This document shows, piece after piece, positions 1-6,692 of a stretch of 7,296 nucleotides of DNA. The DNA comes from AM-2324 sp042091035. GTDB taxonomy: Bacteria; Bacteroidota; Bacteroidia; Chitinophagales; Saprospiraceae. How positions within the stretch are numbered: position 1 is the first letter of the stretch; every line of letters starts with the position of its first letter. The stretch spans positions 1 through 7,296 of the forward strand of contig JBELIG010000162.1 in NCBI GenBank assembly GCA_042091035.1, in the 5' to 3' direction. Both the position numbers and the translations under genes were made by a program. Under the pieces are notes generated by a model, which was not told the origin of the DNA, did no database searches, and saw nothing but the letters and a program-made list of their open reading frames with translations.

Positions 1-2
1 CT

Positions 3-911
3 TTTGAAAATGCTATTCTTTACAACCTGGAAGAAGGAGAAATGGATATCGTTTACACTCAATTTGGTGCTCACCTTATTCAAGTAACAGATAAGAAGTA
101 TATCGGAAAGGATGAAATGGTTAAGGTTTCTTACGTTGGTAGGAACATTATCCCTTCTAGTAGTACATTAGATGATGCTGAGGTTCAGGCAATCAATTTC
201 ATTGATGCAGGTGATCTTGAAGCACTAGGTGTTTTAGCTGCAGAGAAAAATCTTGCTGTTCGTACTTCTAATGCATTTAAGTCTTTTGATAACTTTTTAA
301 CGAACCTTGGTACTGATGCTGATGCTCGTAATATTATTCGTTGGGCTTTTGGAAATGATCGCAGCCTAGGTACTGATGTACGTGTTGGTGATGTTGCTTC
401 CAAATATTATAGCTTCAGAAATCCAGTATCCAATGCAACAGATAAGTTTGTAGTTGTTGCTCTTGAATCAGTAATTGGTGAAGGTGTTCCAAGTGTAGAA
501 GATGCGAAGGTTTCTAGTGAGCTTAATGTAATGAATATGCTTAAGGGTGACCTTATGAAGGATGAAATTAAAGGAACAGATCTTGCTTCAATTGCAAAAA
601 CTTATGGAGTTGCAGTTGATACAGCAAGAAACGTGAATTTTTCAACAAGCTTAATCAGTGGACTTGGATCTGAGCCAAAAGTAATTGCGAATGCATTCAC
701 ATCTGCTCCTAATCAAGTTTCTCCGGTAATAGTAGGTAAGAGTGGGGTGTTTGTTATTATGCCTCTTACGTCAGTACGCGGAGGTCAAGGTGATTCAGCA
801 GGTCTTAAGCGTACAAACTTAAGTCAGCTTCAAGGACAGGTTAGAACAAGATTGATAAATGAGGTTAAGGTAGATGCAAAGGTTGATGCCAACCTTTCAT
901 TGATGTACTAA
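3..911 (+). CDS. ppiD: PpiD/SurA-type periplasmic peptidyl-prolyl cis-trans isomerase, C-terminal part (5' end outside the window)
   Basis: This is the C-terminal 302 residues of a larger protein. The reading frame is open to the left edge, so the internal ATG at 42 is not the true start. The first ~33 residues carry the end of a PpiC/parvulin rotamase domain: the run FGAHLIQVTDKK is typical of its last strand. A second, more diverged rotamase-like stretch lies near residues 190-260, with an ISGLG motif and then SGVFVIMPL. In Bacteroidota, proteins of this type are about 700 residues long, have one N-terminal membrane anchor, and act as chaperones for exported proteins in the periplasm; that role is inferred from the family. 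The anchor and first domain are not in view, so the choice between PpiD and another SurA-N-type isomerase is not certain. A perfect hairpin terminator begins 19 nt after the TAA stop. The gene often follows lptC and a CNNM/hemolysin gene in this phylum. Confidence 0.8.
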   Translation, partial: FENAILYNLEEGEMDIVYTQFGAHLIQVTDKKYIGKDEMVKVSYVGRNIIPSSSTLDDAEVQAINFIDAGDLEALGVLAAEKNLAVRTSNAFKSFDNFLTNLGTDADARNIIRWAFGNDRSLGTDVRVGDVASKYYSFRNPVSNATDKFVVVALESVIGEGVPSVEDAKVSSELNVMNMLKGDLMKDEIKGTDLASIAKTYGVAVDTARNVNFSTSLISGLGSEPKVIANAFTSAPNQVSPVIVGKSGVFVIMPLTSVRGGQGDSAGLKRTNLSQLQGQVRTRLINEVKVDAKVDANLSLMY

Positions 912-930
912 TCTTATTCACAATATATTT

Positions 931-970
931 CAAAAGGTGGGCAGGTTTACTGCCCACCTTTTGTATTTTT
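931..970 (+). terminator. Rho-independent terminator after the isomerase gene
   Basis: A perfect 14-bp stem (931-944 paired with 950-963) with a GC-rich centre (GGTGGGCAG/CTGCCCACC) closes a 5-nt loop. The tail TATTTTT follows at 964-970. It sits 19 nt past the stop of the isomerase gene and would end that transcript. The stem itself is symmetric, but the T-rich tail lies on the plus-strand exit side. Confidence 0.9.
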
Positions 971-971
971 G
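964..971 (+). promoter_or_regulatory. Possible Bacteroidota -7 box (TATTTTTG) for the membrane protein gene
   Basis: TATTTTTG matches the Bacteroidota primary sigma -7 consensus TAnnTTTG. It lies 15 nt before the ATG at 987 and overlaps the T tail of the preceding terminator. No clear TTG element is visible about 19-23 nt upstream, because that region is the terminator hairpin. The box could therefore be a by-product of the T-rich tail. Confidence 0.4.
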
Positions 972-986
972 GCAAAAGCTTCTCAG

Positions 987-1789
987 ATGAGTAAAAATTC
1001 AACACACTTTTTACCTTTAAAAAGGTTAGAGCAAATGGCAACTAAAGGGTATATGCTTATGCCTTTAGATATCATTCAAAACACCTTTAGGAATTTGGCA
1101 TCTGATAAGGGAAGGTTGCTTTTGCCATTCTTGCTATTGCTGGGATTGGGACAATTGTTATCAAGCTTTGGTTACCTAACAAATGTGCTTCTCAATCTTT
1201 TGATTGATCCATTTGTTGTGGCTTATGTTTATTACGTGCTTTTTAATAGAAAGTTTAAGCTGCCGTATTCATTTGGTGATCTAATGAAACGACGTTGGAA
1301 GGAGTTATTGGGTATGAATTTTGTATACTATATGAATTTAATCCTTGCGGCTTCACCTTTTTTGTTTACGATGTGGAATTACAACATCTTTGAACAGTTA
1401 AATTCGGAAGACTTTTTACTGGAAGAAGCATTACAAGGTTTACCAGCACACCTTTCTTTAATTCTTAGCCTAGATGTAATATTTGTAATCTTTCTAATAA
1501 TCGTTTTTTGGTGGAGTACAATCTTGATTTTATTCTTCGACGTAAAACCCTTTCAATCCATCAATCTTAGTGTGCGCTTAGTTGTGAAAAAATTTATGCG
1601 ACAACTCAACATAGGCATGTTTATTGGCTTGGTGTTTTTTCTCTCTCAATCCTTGGTTGTGAGTTTTGCTGGACTTGGCGAACACTTTATTACCTTCATC
1701 TCCTTGTTGTGCCTTGCCTACTTGAATGTTTATATCTATACGAGTATTTTTGAAACCTTCTGTCAGGGATTCTTTTATGTTCAATTATC
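987..1789 (+). CDS. Multi-pass integral membrane protein of unknown function, 3' end lost in an assembly gap
   Basis: I do not recognise this protein. About 267 residues are visible. The first 35-45 are polar to amphipathic. About six strongly hydrophobic segments follow: a long one starting at GRLLLPFLLLL that continues through FVVAYVYYVLF and probably forms two helices, one near NLILAASPFLF, a very hydrophobic one near VIFVIFLIIVFWW, one near GMFIGLVFFL, and one near FITFISLLCLAYL. A basic loop (MKRRWKELL) and another (VVKKFMRQL) probably face the cytoplasm. There are no evident catalytic or transport motifs. The ATG at 987 is preferred over an in-frame TTG at 969, which lies in the terminator tail; the ATG at 1035 is another plausible start. 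The frame is still open at the last base before the N run. Any reading beyond that point is an artefact, since the next contig encodes a minus-strand gene there. Confidence 0.75.
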
Positions 1790-1889
1790 NNNNNNNNNNN
1801 NNNNNNNNNNNNNNNNNNNNNNNNNNNNNNNNNNNNNNNNNNNNNNNNNNNNNNNNNNNNNNNNNNNNNNNNNNNNNNNNNNNNNNNNN
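1790..1889. other. Assembly gap: run of exactly 100 N
   Basis: Exactly 100 undetermined bases separate two contigs. This length is the usual placeholder for a scaffold gap of unknown size, so the real distance and even the relative orientation of the flanks are uncertain. The gap truncates a plus-strand membrane protein gene on the left and a minus-strand CNNM/CBS gene on the right. Confidence 0.98.
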
Positions 1890-2839
1890 TCTTCTAAGAT
1901 GTCTTCTAGAGTGATTATGCCAGAAGTACCTCCAAATTCATCGACGACACAAGCTATTGAATTATTGTTTTTTATAAACTCGTTCATCAGCTGCCTGACG
2001 TGCATAGTCTCAGGAACATAGGGAAGAGGAATACAGATTTTTTTAGTAGACTTAGGAGTATCCAGAAGTTGTTGATGGTGTGTATATCCTAGGATATTAT
2101 CTATATCATCTTCATAGATCAAAACTCTAGAGTGTTTAGATTCTTTGAACATCTCTATCAATTCTTCTATAGACGAATTGATGTCAATTCCTTTTATCTC
2201 ATTTCGAGGTACCATACATTCTCTAACACGAACCTCTCTTAAATGCAATGCTTTTTCAAAGAGCTCAGTATCTATTTCTTCTTCTGAGGTAGTATTGGAC
2301 GATTTTATGAAATTTTCAAGGTCTAGCCTTGTGAAAACTTCTTGATCATTTTCAATCTGAGCACCGAAGAAACGGACTAAAATAACATTTGAGAAACTCG
2401 TGATAAATCTTGCAGGTATAACAAGCAATATCTGAATAAGCTTTAGCGGAAATGCAAGGGCAAGAAGTATCTTGTCTGAATATAGCCTAAAGATGCTTTT
2501 AGGCAGGAATTCTCCAAATATCAGTACAACAACTGTGATGATAGCAGTAGAAGATAGTAATAATCCAAGGTTTGAAATTGGCAAATAGGATTGGATGAAG
2601 GGATCAAGTTTATCAGCCATTAGTTCAGAGAACATTACTAATGCAATATTATTCCCTACCAATAGTATACCAAGGAACTCAGAAGGTTTATTAAAGAATC
2701 CATAAACGATTCTACCCTGTTTAGTGCCTTTGTTCTTCAGTAGTTCTACCCGTAGTTTATTTGCAGAGAGAAAGGCTATCTCTGATCCTGAAAATAAACC
2801 TGATAATAAAAGGAATGTTGCTATGACTATGTAGTCCAT
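1890..2839 (-). CDS. CNNM/CBS-domain membrane protein (HlyC/CorC 'hemolysin' family), C-terminus lost in the gap
   Basis: The visible 316 residues start at an ATG (2839-2837). Residues ~1-190 form the CNNM (DUF21) membrane domain, with hallmark motifs GSEIAF (18-23), LLVGNN (59-64) and FGEFLPK (108-114). A pair of CBS domains follows (~205-265 and from ~270), with the MVPRNEI entry motif (209-215). The family signature VDEFGGTSG (299-307) then runs into TLEDILE, where the contig stops. Full-length relatives are usually 410-440 residues, so about 100 residues, including the CorC/HlyC C-terminal domain, are missing because of the gap rather than mutation. CNNM relatives are linked to Mg2+/Co2+ transport or resistance; the old 'hemolysin' name is probably misleading. 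GldE, a gliding-motility protein, belongs to the same superfamily, but the lptC-linked copy is usually a separate paralogue. The start lies only 6 nt after the lptC stop, so the two are very likely co-transcribed and translationally coupled. Confidence 0.92.
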
Positions 2840-2845
2840 ACGTTT

Positions 2846-3424
2846 TTATTGCGTTCGATTTGACGAAGCTGGCTCGTCTTCTTCCGTTTTAATGAAAGCC
2901 TCAGGAGCATTTACTTTTAAATATGTGAAATTTTGATCAGATTCGAAACCATGTGCATAGATAGTTTCATTTTTGCGCAGTATGGTGACGAAACGATTGG
3001 TGTACAGTTTTTCTGTTTTTTCATCCCAAACCAATTCCTCCGTTTCAAAGGTTTCTCTATCCATGATGTGCCAAACTACAGAATCACTCACGACCACTTT
3101 TTTATCTTTATCATTTCTTACTGCATATTTGGCAGTTAAAATTCCTGTCTTGTTTTGATTACTGTCAAAGAATTCTACAAAGATGCCTTCTGGGAAAATT
3201 TGATCATTGCTCTTGTTGTCGGATTTGGTTCTCCACATCACAGGGCCTTTGAGTCTAACTTTCATAACTGCCGAGTCACTGTAAATGGTAGTGAAGTTTT
3301 CCACGACTTCTCTGCCAGCTTCATCTTCACTTAGATAAAATGGTTCCTGCTTTTTAGTGCAGGCTATATTACAGCATATTGCTAGAATGGGAAGGAAAAG
3401 AAAAAGTCCTTTCTTTATGCTCAA
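2846..3424 (-). CDS. lptC: LptC, lipopolysaccharide export periplasmic protein, lipoprotein-like, TTG start
   Basis: This 192-residue protein fits the LptC/YrbK family of Bacteroidota. LptC receives lipopolysaccharide from the LptBFG transporter at the inner membrane and passes it to LptA. The N-terminus is a short basic, hydrophobic signal (KKGLFLFLPILAICC) ending in NIAC at Cys22, which resembles a lipobox with an atypical -3 residue. The remainder is polar and beta-rich, without further membrane segments. Typical family features are the VVENF segment near residue 40, GIFVEFFD near 80 followed by LTAKYAVR, and VVVSDSVVW near 110, the repeating beta strands of the OstA-like fold. The only usable start is TTG (3424-3422), because an in-frame stop lies just upstream and no early ATG exists. 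That TTG overlaps the TGA of the upstream transporter gene (TTGA). The role is inferred from family resemblance and from the adjacent CNNM gene. Confidence 0.85.
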   Translation of the reverse strand: MSIKKGLFLFLPILAICCNIACTKKQEPFYLSEDEAGREVVENFTTIYSDSAVMKVRLKGPVMWRTKSDNKSNDQIFPEGIFVEFFDSNQNKTGILTAKYAVRNDKDKKVVVSDSVVWHIMDRETFETEELVWDEKTEKLYTNRFVTILRKNETIYAHGFESDQNFTYLKVNAPEAFIKTEEDEPASSNRTQ

Positions 3425-4296
3425 AGCTTTTTAATTTTTTTTTTGCGTGTTAAAAATACACCAATTAGTATTAAAAACATACCTACGCCGTGAATCGCTG
3501 AGATCGTTTCTCCATCAAGTAGACCCCAGGTAAGCGCTACTATTGGGATTAAATAACTTACCATAGATGCAAATATTGCATCTCTGATCTGTACAAGATG
3601 AAAAAATAAAACGGATGCTGCAACTGTTCCGCCCAAAGAAAGAATAGTAACGTATCCTAATCCTTTAAGACCACCAGGGGTGCTCAAAGGAATCCAAATT
3701 TGCTCTTTTAATAAGATTATGATTCCTAGAGGAAGTAAGAAAGTAAATGCAACTGTGCTAATATGGAAGCTTTTTTCATTGCTCAAGTTTGTTCCTACCG
3801 TATTAGAGCTTAGGGCATAAAAGAGACAAGCAAAGACCACTAAACTTGTAAAGAATAGTGTTTGCAGGTCAAAGCTGTTTTTTTCACCACCTAATAACAT
3901 CAGCAGTATTGCTCCGCTAAGTCCTAGGACAACACCCCCTATTTGGTTCCTATTGACTGTGGTACTAAAAAAGAATACCCCTGTTACAAGAGTGAACAAT
4001 GGCGTAAGTGATGAAAGTATGCCCGTTAAGGAGCTGTTGAGTTCTGTTTGTGCGAAGGCAAATAATACGGCTGGAAACCCCGAACCCAATAAGCCTACAA
4101 CAAGATAATATTTCCAGTTTTCCCACTTGATCTTCTTTAGGTCTTTTAGGAAAAACGGCAAGAAAAATGTGCTTGATATCAAGATTCTTAATCCAGCAAG
4201 TTCCATTGGTTCAAATGCAATTAACGCTCGCTTCATTAAAATGTATGAACTTCCCCAAACCACCGCTAATAATACTAAAATCAGCCAACTCCGCAT
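3421..4296 (-). CDS. DMT-superfamily (EamA) inner-membrane transporter
   Basis: This 291-residue protein has the usual length and pattern for ten transmembrane helices arranged as two EamA repeats (about residues 5-135 and 148-285). The N-terminal helix carries the family motif WGSSYILMKRAL. ELAGLRILIS marks the start of the second and third helices, and SSLTGILSSLTPLFT closes the fourth. The C-terminus is very basic (TRKKKIKKL) and probably cytoplasmic. EamA proteins export or exchange small molecules such as amino acids and other metabolites; the substrate cannot be read from sequence. The ATG start at 4296 fits the family N-terminus. The gene heads a minus-strand unit with lptC and the CNNM gene and overlaps lptC by 4 nt. 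A TATCTTTG promoter box lies 19 nt upstream of the start codon. Confidence 0.92.
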   Translation of the reverse strand: MRSWLILVLLAVVWGSSYILMKRALIAFEPMELAGLRILISSTFFLPFFLKDLKKIKWENWKYYLVVGLLGSGFPAVLFAFAQTELNSSLTGILSSLTPLFTLVTGVFFFSTTVNRNQIGGVVLGLSGAILLMLLGGEKNSFDLQTLFFTSLVVFACLFYALSSNTVGTNLSNEKSFHISTVAFTFLLPLGIIILLKEQIWIPLSTPGGLKGLGYVTILSLGGTVAASVLFFHLVQIRDAIFASMVSYLIPIVALTWGLLDGETISAIHGVGMFLILIGVFLTRKKKIKKL

Positions 4297-4315
4297 ATTT
4301 TATTTTAATTTGCTG

Positions 4316-4323
4316 CAAAGATA
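4316..4323 (-). promoter_or_regulatory. Bacteroidota -7 promoter box TATCTTTG for the EamA-lptC-CNNM unit
   Basis: Read on the minus strand, this is TATCTTTG, a full match to the Bacteroidota TAnnTTTG -7 consensus, 19 nt ahead of the EamA start codon. A TTG occurs 13 nt further upstream, which is shorter than the usual spacing to the -33 element, so only the -7 element is well supported. Confidence 0.65.
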
Positions 4324-4374
4324 ATAATACAAAAGACAAGTGCCCCTTTTACTTCATTAATTACCTGCAAACCT

Positions 4375-4382
4375 TATCTTTA
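4375..4382 (+). promoter_or_regulatory. Probable -7 promoter box (TATCTTTA) for the YkgJ-family gene
   Basis: TATCTTTA matches TAnnTTTG except for the last base and lies 15 nt before the ATG at 4398. It forms a divergent pair with the minus-strand box at 4316-4323. No good -33 TTG is visible. Confidence 0.4.
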
Positions 4383-4397
4383 GTAAATTTTTCTAAG

Positions 4398-4880
4398 ATG
4401 GATAGGAACCTTTTGAAGGAGAAAGCGAAGACTGCGAAGAAATCGAACAAGAAGCTTGTTAAGCGATTGGAAAAAATAAATGGCAGGCAACTTGATCAGG
4501 TTGTCTCAGGTTTGCATGAGGAGGTATTTGAACGAATTGATTGTTTGGATTGCGCAAATTGTTGCAGCACTACATCTCCCTTGTTTAGGGAAAAGGATAT
4601 AGAGAGACTCGCAAAACATTTAAAAATGAAGGCTGGTGATTTTGTCCAGCAATATCTGCGTATTGATGAAGATGATGATTATGTTTTTAAAGCAGCCCCA
4701 TGTCCTTTTTTAGGGGCCGATAATTATTGCAGTGTCTATGAGGCTAGGCCTCGAGCTTGCAGGGAGTATCCACATACTGATCGAAAACAATTTCAGCAGA
4801 TTTTACAACTGAGTTTGAAAAATACAAATATCTGCCCTGCAGTGTTTGAGATTTTCGAATCTTTAAAGCAGCAATTTTAA
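4398..4880 (+). CDS. YkgJ-family cysteine-cluster protein (CxxCxxCC)
   Basis: This 160-residue soluble protein carries the YkgJ/UPF0153 signature. CLDCANCC (residues 49-56) gives the CxxCxxCC motif, followed by CPFL (102-105), YCSVYEARPRACREYP (110-125) and a final NICPAV (Cys146). That makes eight cysteines in a spacing typical of a metal site, either Zn or an iron-sulfur cluster. The biochemical role of the family is not established. The first ~30 residues are unusually rich in lysine (KEKAKTAKKSNKKLVKRLEK) and likely helical. The frame stays open upstream to about 4167, but that extension lies antisense within the transporter gene and has no family resemblance. The ATG at 4398, just after a promoter-like box, is preferred. 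The gene is divergent from the EamA gene and 88 nt upstream of prs. Confidence 0.9.
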   Translation: MDRNLLKEKAKTAKKSNKKLVKRLEKINGRQLDQVVSGLHEEVFERIDCLDCANCCSTTSPLFREKDIERLAKHLKMKAGDFVQQYLRIDEDDDYVFKAAPCPFLGADNYCSVYEARPRACREYPHTDRKQFQQILQLSLKNTNICPAVFEIFESLKQQF

Positions 4881-4968
4881 ATTTATTTACCAAAAAACGA
4901 TTTAGGACTAAACTTTGTGCACTTAATGCCTAACTTTATAAGCAATTAATAATCAAAAATTAATTGCC

Positions 4969-5913
4969 GTGCTGCCACTACTAAAAGACGTCAAACTATT
5001 TTCAGGAACATCATCTAAATATCTGTCCGATAAGATCGCAGATTTCTATGGTTCTCAACTTGGGAACCTTGAAATTAAAAGGTTCAGCGACGGAGAGATG
5101 CAACCTGTAATCGAGGAATCCGTGAGGGGTGCCTATGTATTTTTTATTCAATCAACAATTCCGCCATCAGAAAATGTAATGGAGTTATTATTATCCATTG
5201 ATGCCGCCAAACGAGCATCTGCCGGGCATATCACAGCTGTGATTCCCTACTTTGGATATGCTAGACAGGATAGAAAAGATAAACCTAGAGTTCCTATTTC
5301 AGCTAAACTATTAGCAAATCTTATTCAGGCTTCAGGAGCCAATAGAATAATGACAATGGATCTTCATGCTGACCAGATTCAAGGTTTCTTTGATATACCC
5401 GTTGATCACCTGAAAAGTGAAGCGATCTATATTCCGTTCTTAGAAAGTAAAGATCTGAGTAATGTTACTTTCGCATCACCGGATGTAGGGGGTGTTAAAC
5501 GTGCAAGGACTTATAGTAAGCACTTTAAAAGGCCTCTAGTAATCTGTGATAAATACAGAGAGAAGGCCAATGAAGTAGCTGGTATGACTGTGATTGGTGA
5601 TGTAAAAGGAGCAGAAGTAATACTCGTGGATGATATGGTAGATACTGCTGGTACACTTTGTCGAGCTGCACAAGCATTAATTGATGCTGGAGCTAATAGC
5701 GTAAGCGCAATGTGTACACACCCAGTTCTGTCTGGAAAAGCTTATGATAATATTGAAAATTCAGTATTAGAAGAGTTAGTTGTTTGTGATACGCTCTCTT
5801 TGAAGCAGCAATCAAGCAAAATAAAAGTATTATCGACAGCAAAGTTGTTTGCAAGGGCGATTCGTAACATGCACGAACACCGCTCTATATCCGCTTTGTT
5901 CGTTGAAGGCTGA
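4969..5913 (+). CDS. prs: Ribose-phosphate pyrophosphokinase (PRPP synthetase)
   Basis: Prs transfers pyrophosphate from ATP to ribose 5-phosphate, giving PRPP for purine, pyrimidine, NAD, histidine and tryptophan synthesis in the cytoplasm. The 314-residue product is full length for the bacterial class I enzyme. Visible hallmarks are KLFSGTSS near the N-terminus, FSDGE (39-43), the ATP-binding flexible loop PYFGYARQDRKDKPR (93-107), DLHADQIQGFF (131-141), SPDVGG (170-175), and the PRPP-binding loop VDDMVDTAGT (220-229). All key residues look intact. The start is GTG at 4969; no in-frame ATG lies between it and the upstream stop (TAA at 4939). The 88-nt upstream gap contains TAACTTTA (4931-4938), a weak match to the -7 consensus, so the gene may have its own promoter. 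It is followed by the bL25 gene, a common bacterial pairing. Confidence 0.97.
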   Translation: MLPLLKDVKLFSGTSSKYLSDKIADFYGSQLGNLEIKRFSDGEMQPVIEESVRGAYVFFIQSTIPPSENVMELLLSIDAAKRASAGHITAVIPYFGYARQDRKDKPRVPISAKLLANLIQASGANRIMTMDLHADQIQGFFDIPVDHLKSEAIYIPFLESKDLSNVTFASPDVGGVKRARTYSKHFKRPLVICDKYREKANEVAGMTVIGDVKGAEVILVDDMVDTAGTLCRAAQALIDAGANSVSAMCTHPVLSGKAYDNIENSVLEELVVCDTLSLKQQSSKIKVLSTAKLFARAIRNMHEHRSISALFVEG

Positions 5914-5971
5914 TAAATAATTATTTAGGTTAAATTTTTTAGCATAGATGTTTTTTTTACCAAAAAATATA

Positions 5972-5979
5972 TATCTTTG
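5972..5979 (+). promoter_or_regulatory. Bacteroidota -7 promoter box TATCTTTG for the bL25 gene
   Basis: TATCTTTG is a full match to TAnnTTTG and lies 43 nt before the bL25 ATG in the 109-nt prs-rplY spacer. It is preceded by an AT-rich stretch with a T8 tract (5951-5958) that could help promoter binding. No canonical TTG is seen at -33. It suggests that bL25 has its own promoter in addition to any read-through from prs. Confidence 0.7.
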
Positions 5980-6022
5980 CGTGCCTATTTAAGGAAAAGA
6001 ATAGAATTAAAAGAAGTAAATC

Positions 6023-6619
6023 ATGAATACTGTAGCGATATCTGGTGCACTAAGAACCAACCTAGGAAAAAAAGGTGCTAAGGCAGACAGGAATGAGGGA
6101 AAGATTCCATGTGTATTGTATGGTGGTGAGCAAAACATACACTTTACTGTGACACACAATGATATTAAGTCATTAATCTATACTGCTGATTTCAATGTAG
6201 CAGAGATAACTGTTGATGGTAATGTTTATAAAACATTCCTAAAGAGTTACGATATGCACCCTGTGACTGATAGTCTAACGCATATTGACTTTATTGAGCT
6301 TGTTGATGGGACACCAGTTAAGGTTGATATCCCTATTCGATTTAAAGGCGACTCTCCTGGTGTAAAATTAGGTGGTAAATTATTACAGTCTATACGTCGT
6401 GTAACTGTGAAAACATTGCCTGAGAATCTAGTAGATGAGTTATTTGTTGATATCTCAGAACTAGAGCTTGGATTTGCAGTACGTGTAAGAGATATTGAAG
6501 CTCCTGACTCAGTGCAGATAATGAATACTGGAGCAACACCTGTTGCAATAGTAGAAGTACCTCGTGCACTTCGTTCAGCAACTGCTGCTGCTGAGAAAGA
6601 TGAAGAGGTAGAAGCTTAA
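6023..6619 (+). CDS. rplY: 50S ribosomal protein bL25, long (TL5/Ctc) form
   Basis: bL25 binds 5S rRNA in the large ribosomal subunit; long forms are also called Ctc, a general stress protein in Bacillus. The 198-residue product has the two-domain architecture. The N-terminal L25 domain spans ~1-92 (GALRTNLGKKGAK, IPCVLYGG at 28-35, then HPVTDSLTHIDF near 79-90). The C-terminal TL5 beta domain spans ~95-182 (VKVDIPIRFKGDSPGVKLGG and later VDISELELGFAVRVRDI). It ends in a low-complexity acidic tail (AAAEKDEEVEA). Short E. coli-type L25 is about 94 residues, so this is clearly the extended type. The ATG start is well supported by the conserved N-terminus. A perfect hairpin terminator starts 24 nt after the stop. 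Peptidyl-tRNA hydrolase (pth), which often follows this gene, is absent; a nitrilase-type gene takes its place. Confidence 0.97.
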   Translation: MNTVAISGALRTNLGKKGAKADRNEGKIPCVLYGGEQNIHFTVTHNDIKSLIYTADFNVAEITVDGNVYKTFLKSYDMHPVTDSLTHIDFIELVDGTPVKVDIPIRFKGDSPGVKLGGKLLQSIRRVTVKTLPENLVDELFVDISELELGFAVRVRDIEAPDSVQIMNTGATPVAIVEVPRALRSATAAAEKDEEVEA

Positions 6620-6643
6620 GAAATAAATTTTTATCTATATTGG

Positions 6644-6679
6644 CTAGGCATAGAGTTTTCTCTATGCCTAGTCTTGTTT
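6644..6679 (+). terminator. Rho-independent terminator after the bL25 gene
   Basis: A perfect 12-bp stem (6644-6655 paired with 6660-6671; CTAGGCATAGAG/CTCTATGCCTAG) has a TTTT loop and is followed by the moderately T-rich tail TCTTGTTT. It begins 24 nt after the bL25 stop and ends 21 nt before the next start codon. It is therefore also positioned in the leader of the downstream amidase gene. Confidence 0.82.
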
Positions 6680-6692
6680 ATAGCATATTGGT

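Noticed and set aside
969..986. TTG at 969 as the start of the membrane protein
   Set aside because: It lies inside the T tail of the terminator and the TATTTTTG box, with no room for a leader; the ATG at 987 (or 1035) is more plausible.
1790..2021. Reading the membrane protein frame through the N run into the right contig
   Set aside because: The gap length is arbitrary and the bases after it encode conserved CNNM/CBS residues on the minus strand, so the joined frame is an artefact.
1890..2839. CNNM/CBS gene as a pseudogene because its C-terminal domain is absent
   Set aside because: The frame is intact up to the contig edge and all core motifs are present, so the loss comes from the assembly gap.
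4167..4397. N-terminal extension of the YkgJ-family frame
   Set aside because: This part lies antisense within the EamA gene and across the divergent promoter region, and resembles no YkgJ N-terminus; the ATG at 4398 fits better.
5914..5927. Perfect palindrome TAAATAATTATTTA right after the prs stop
   Set aside because: It consists only of A and T with no spacer; a hairpin would have about five weak pairs and no T tract directly after it. It is probably chance in an AT-rich spacer.
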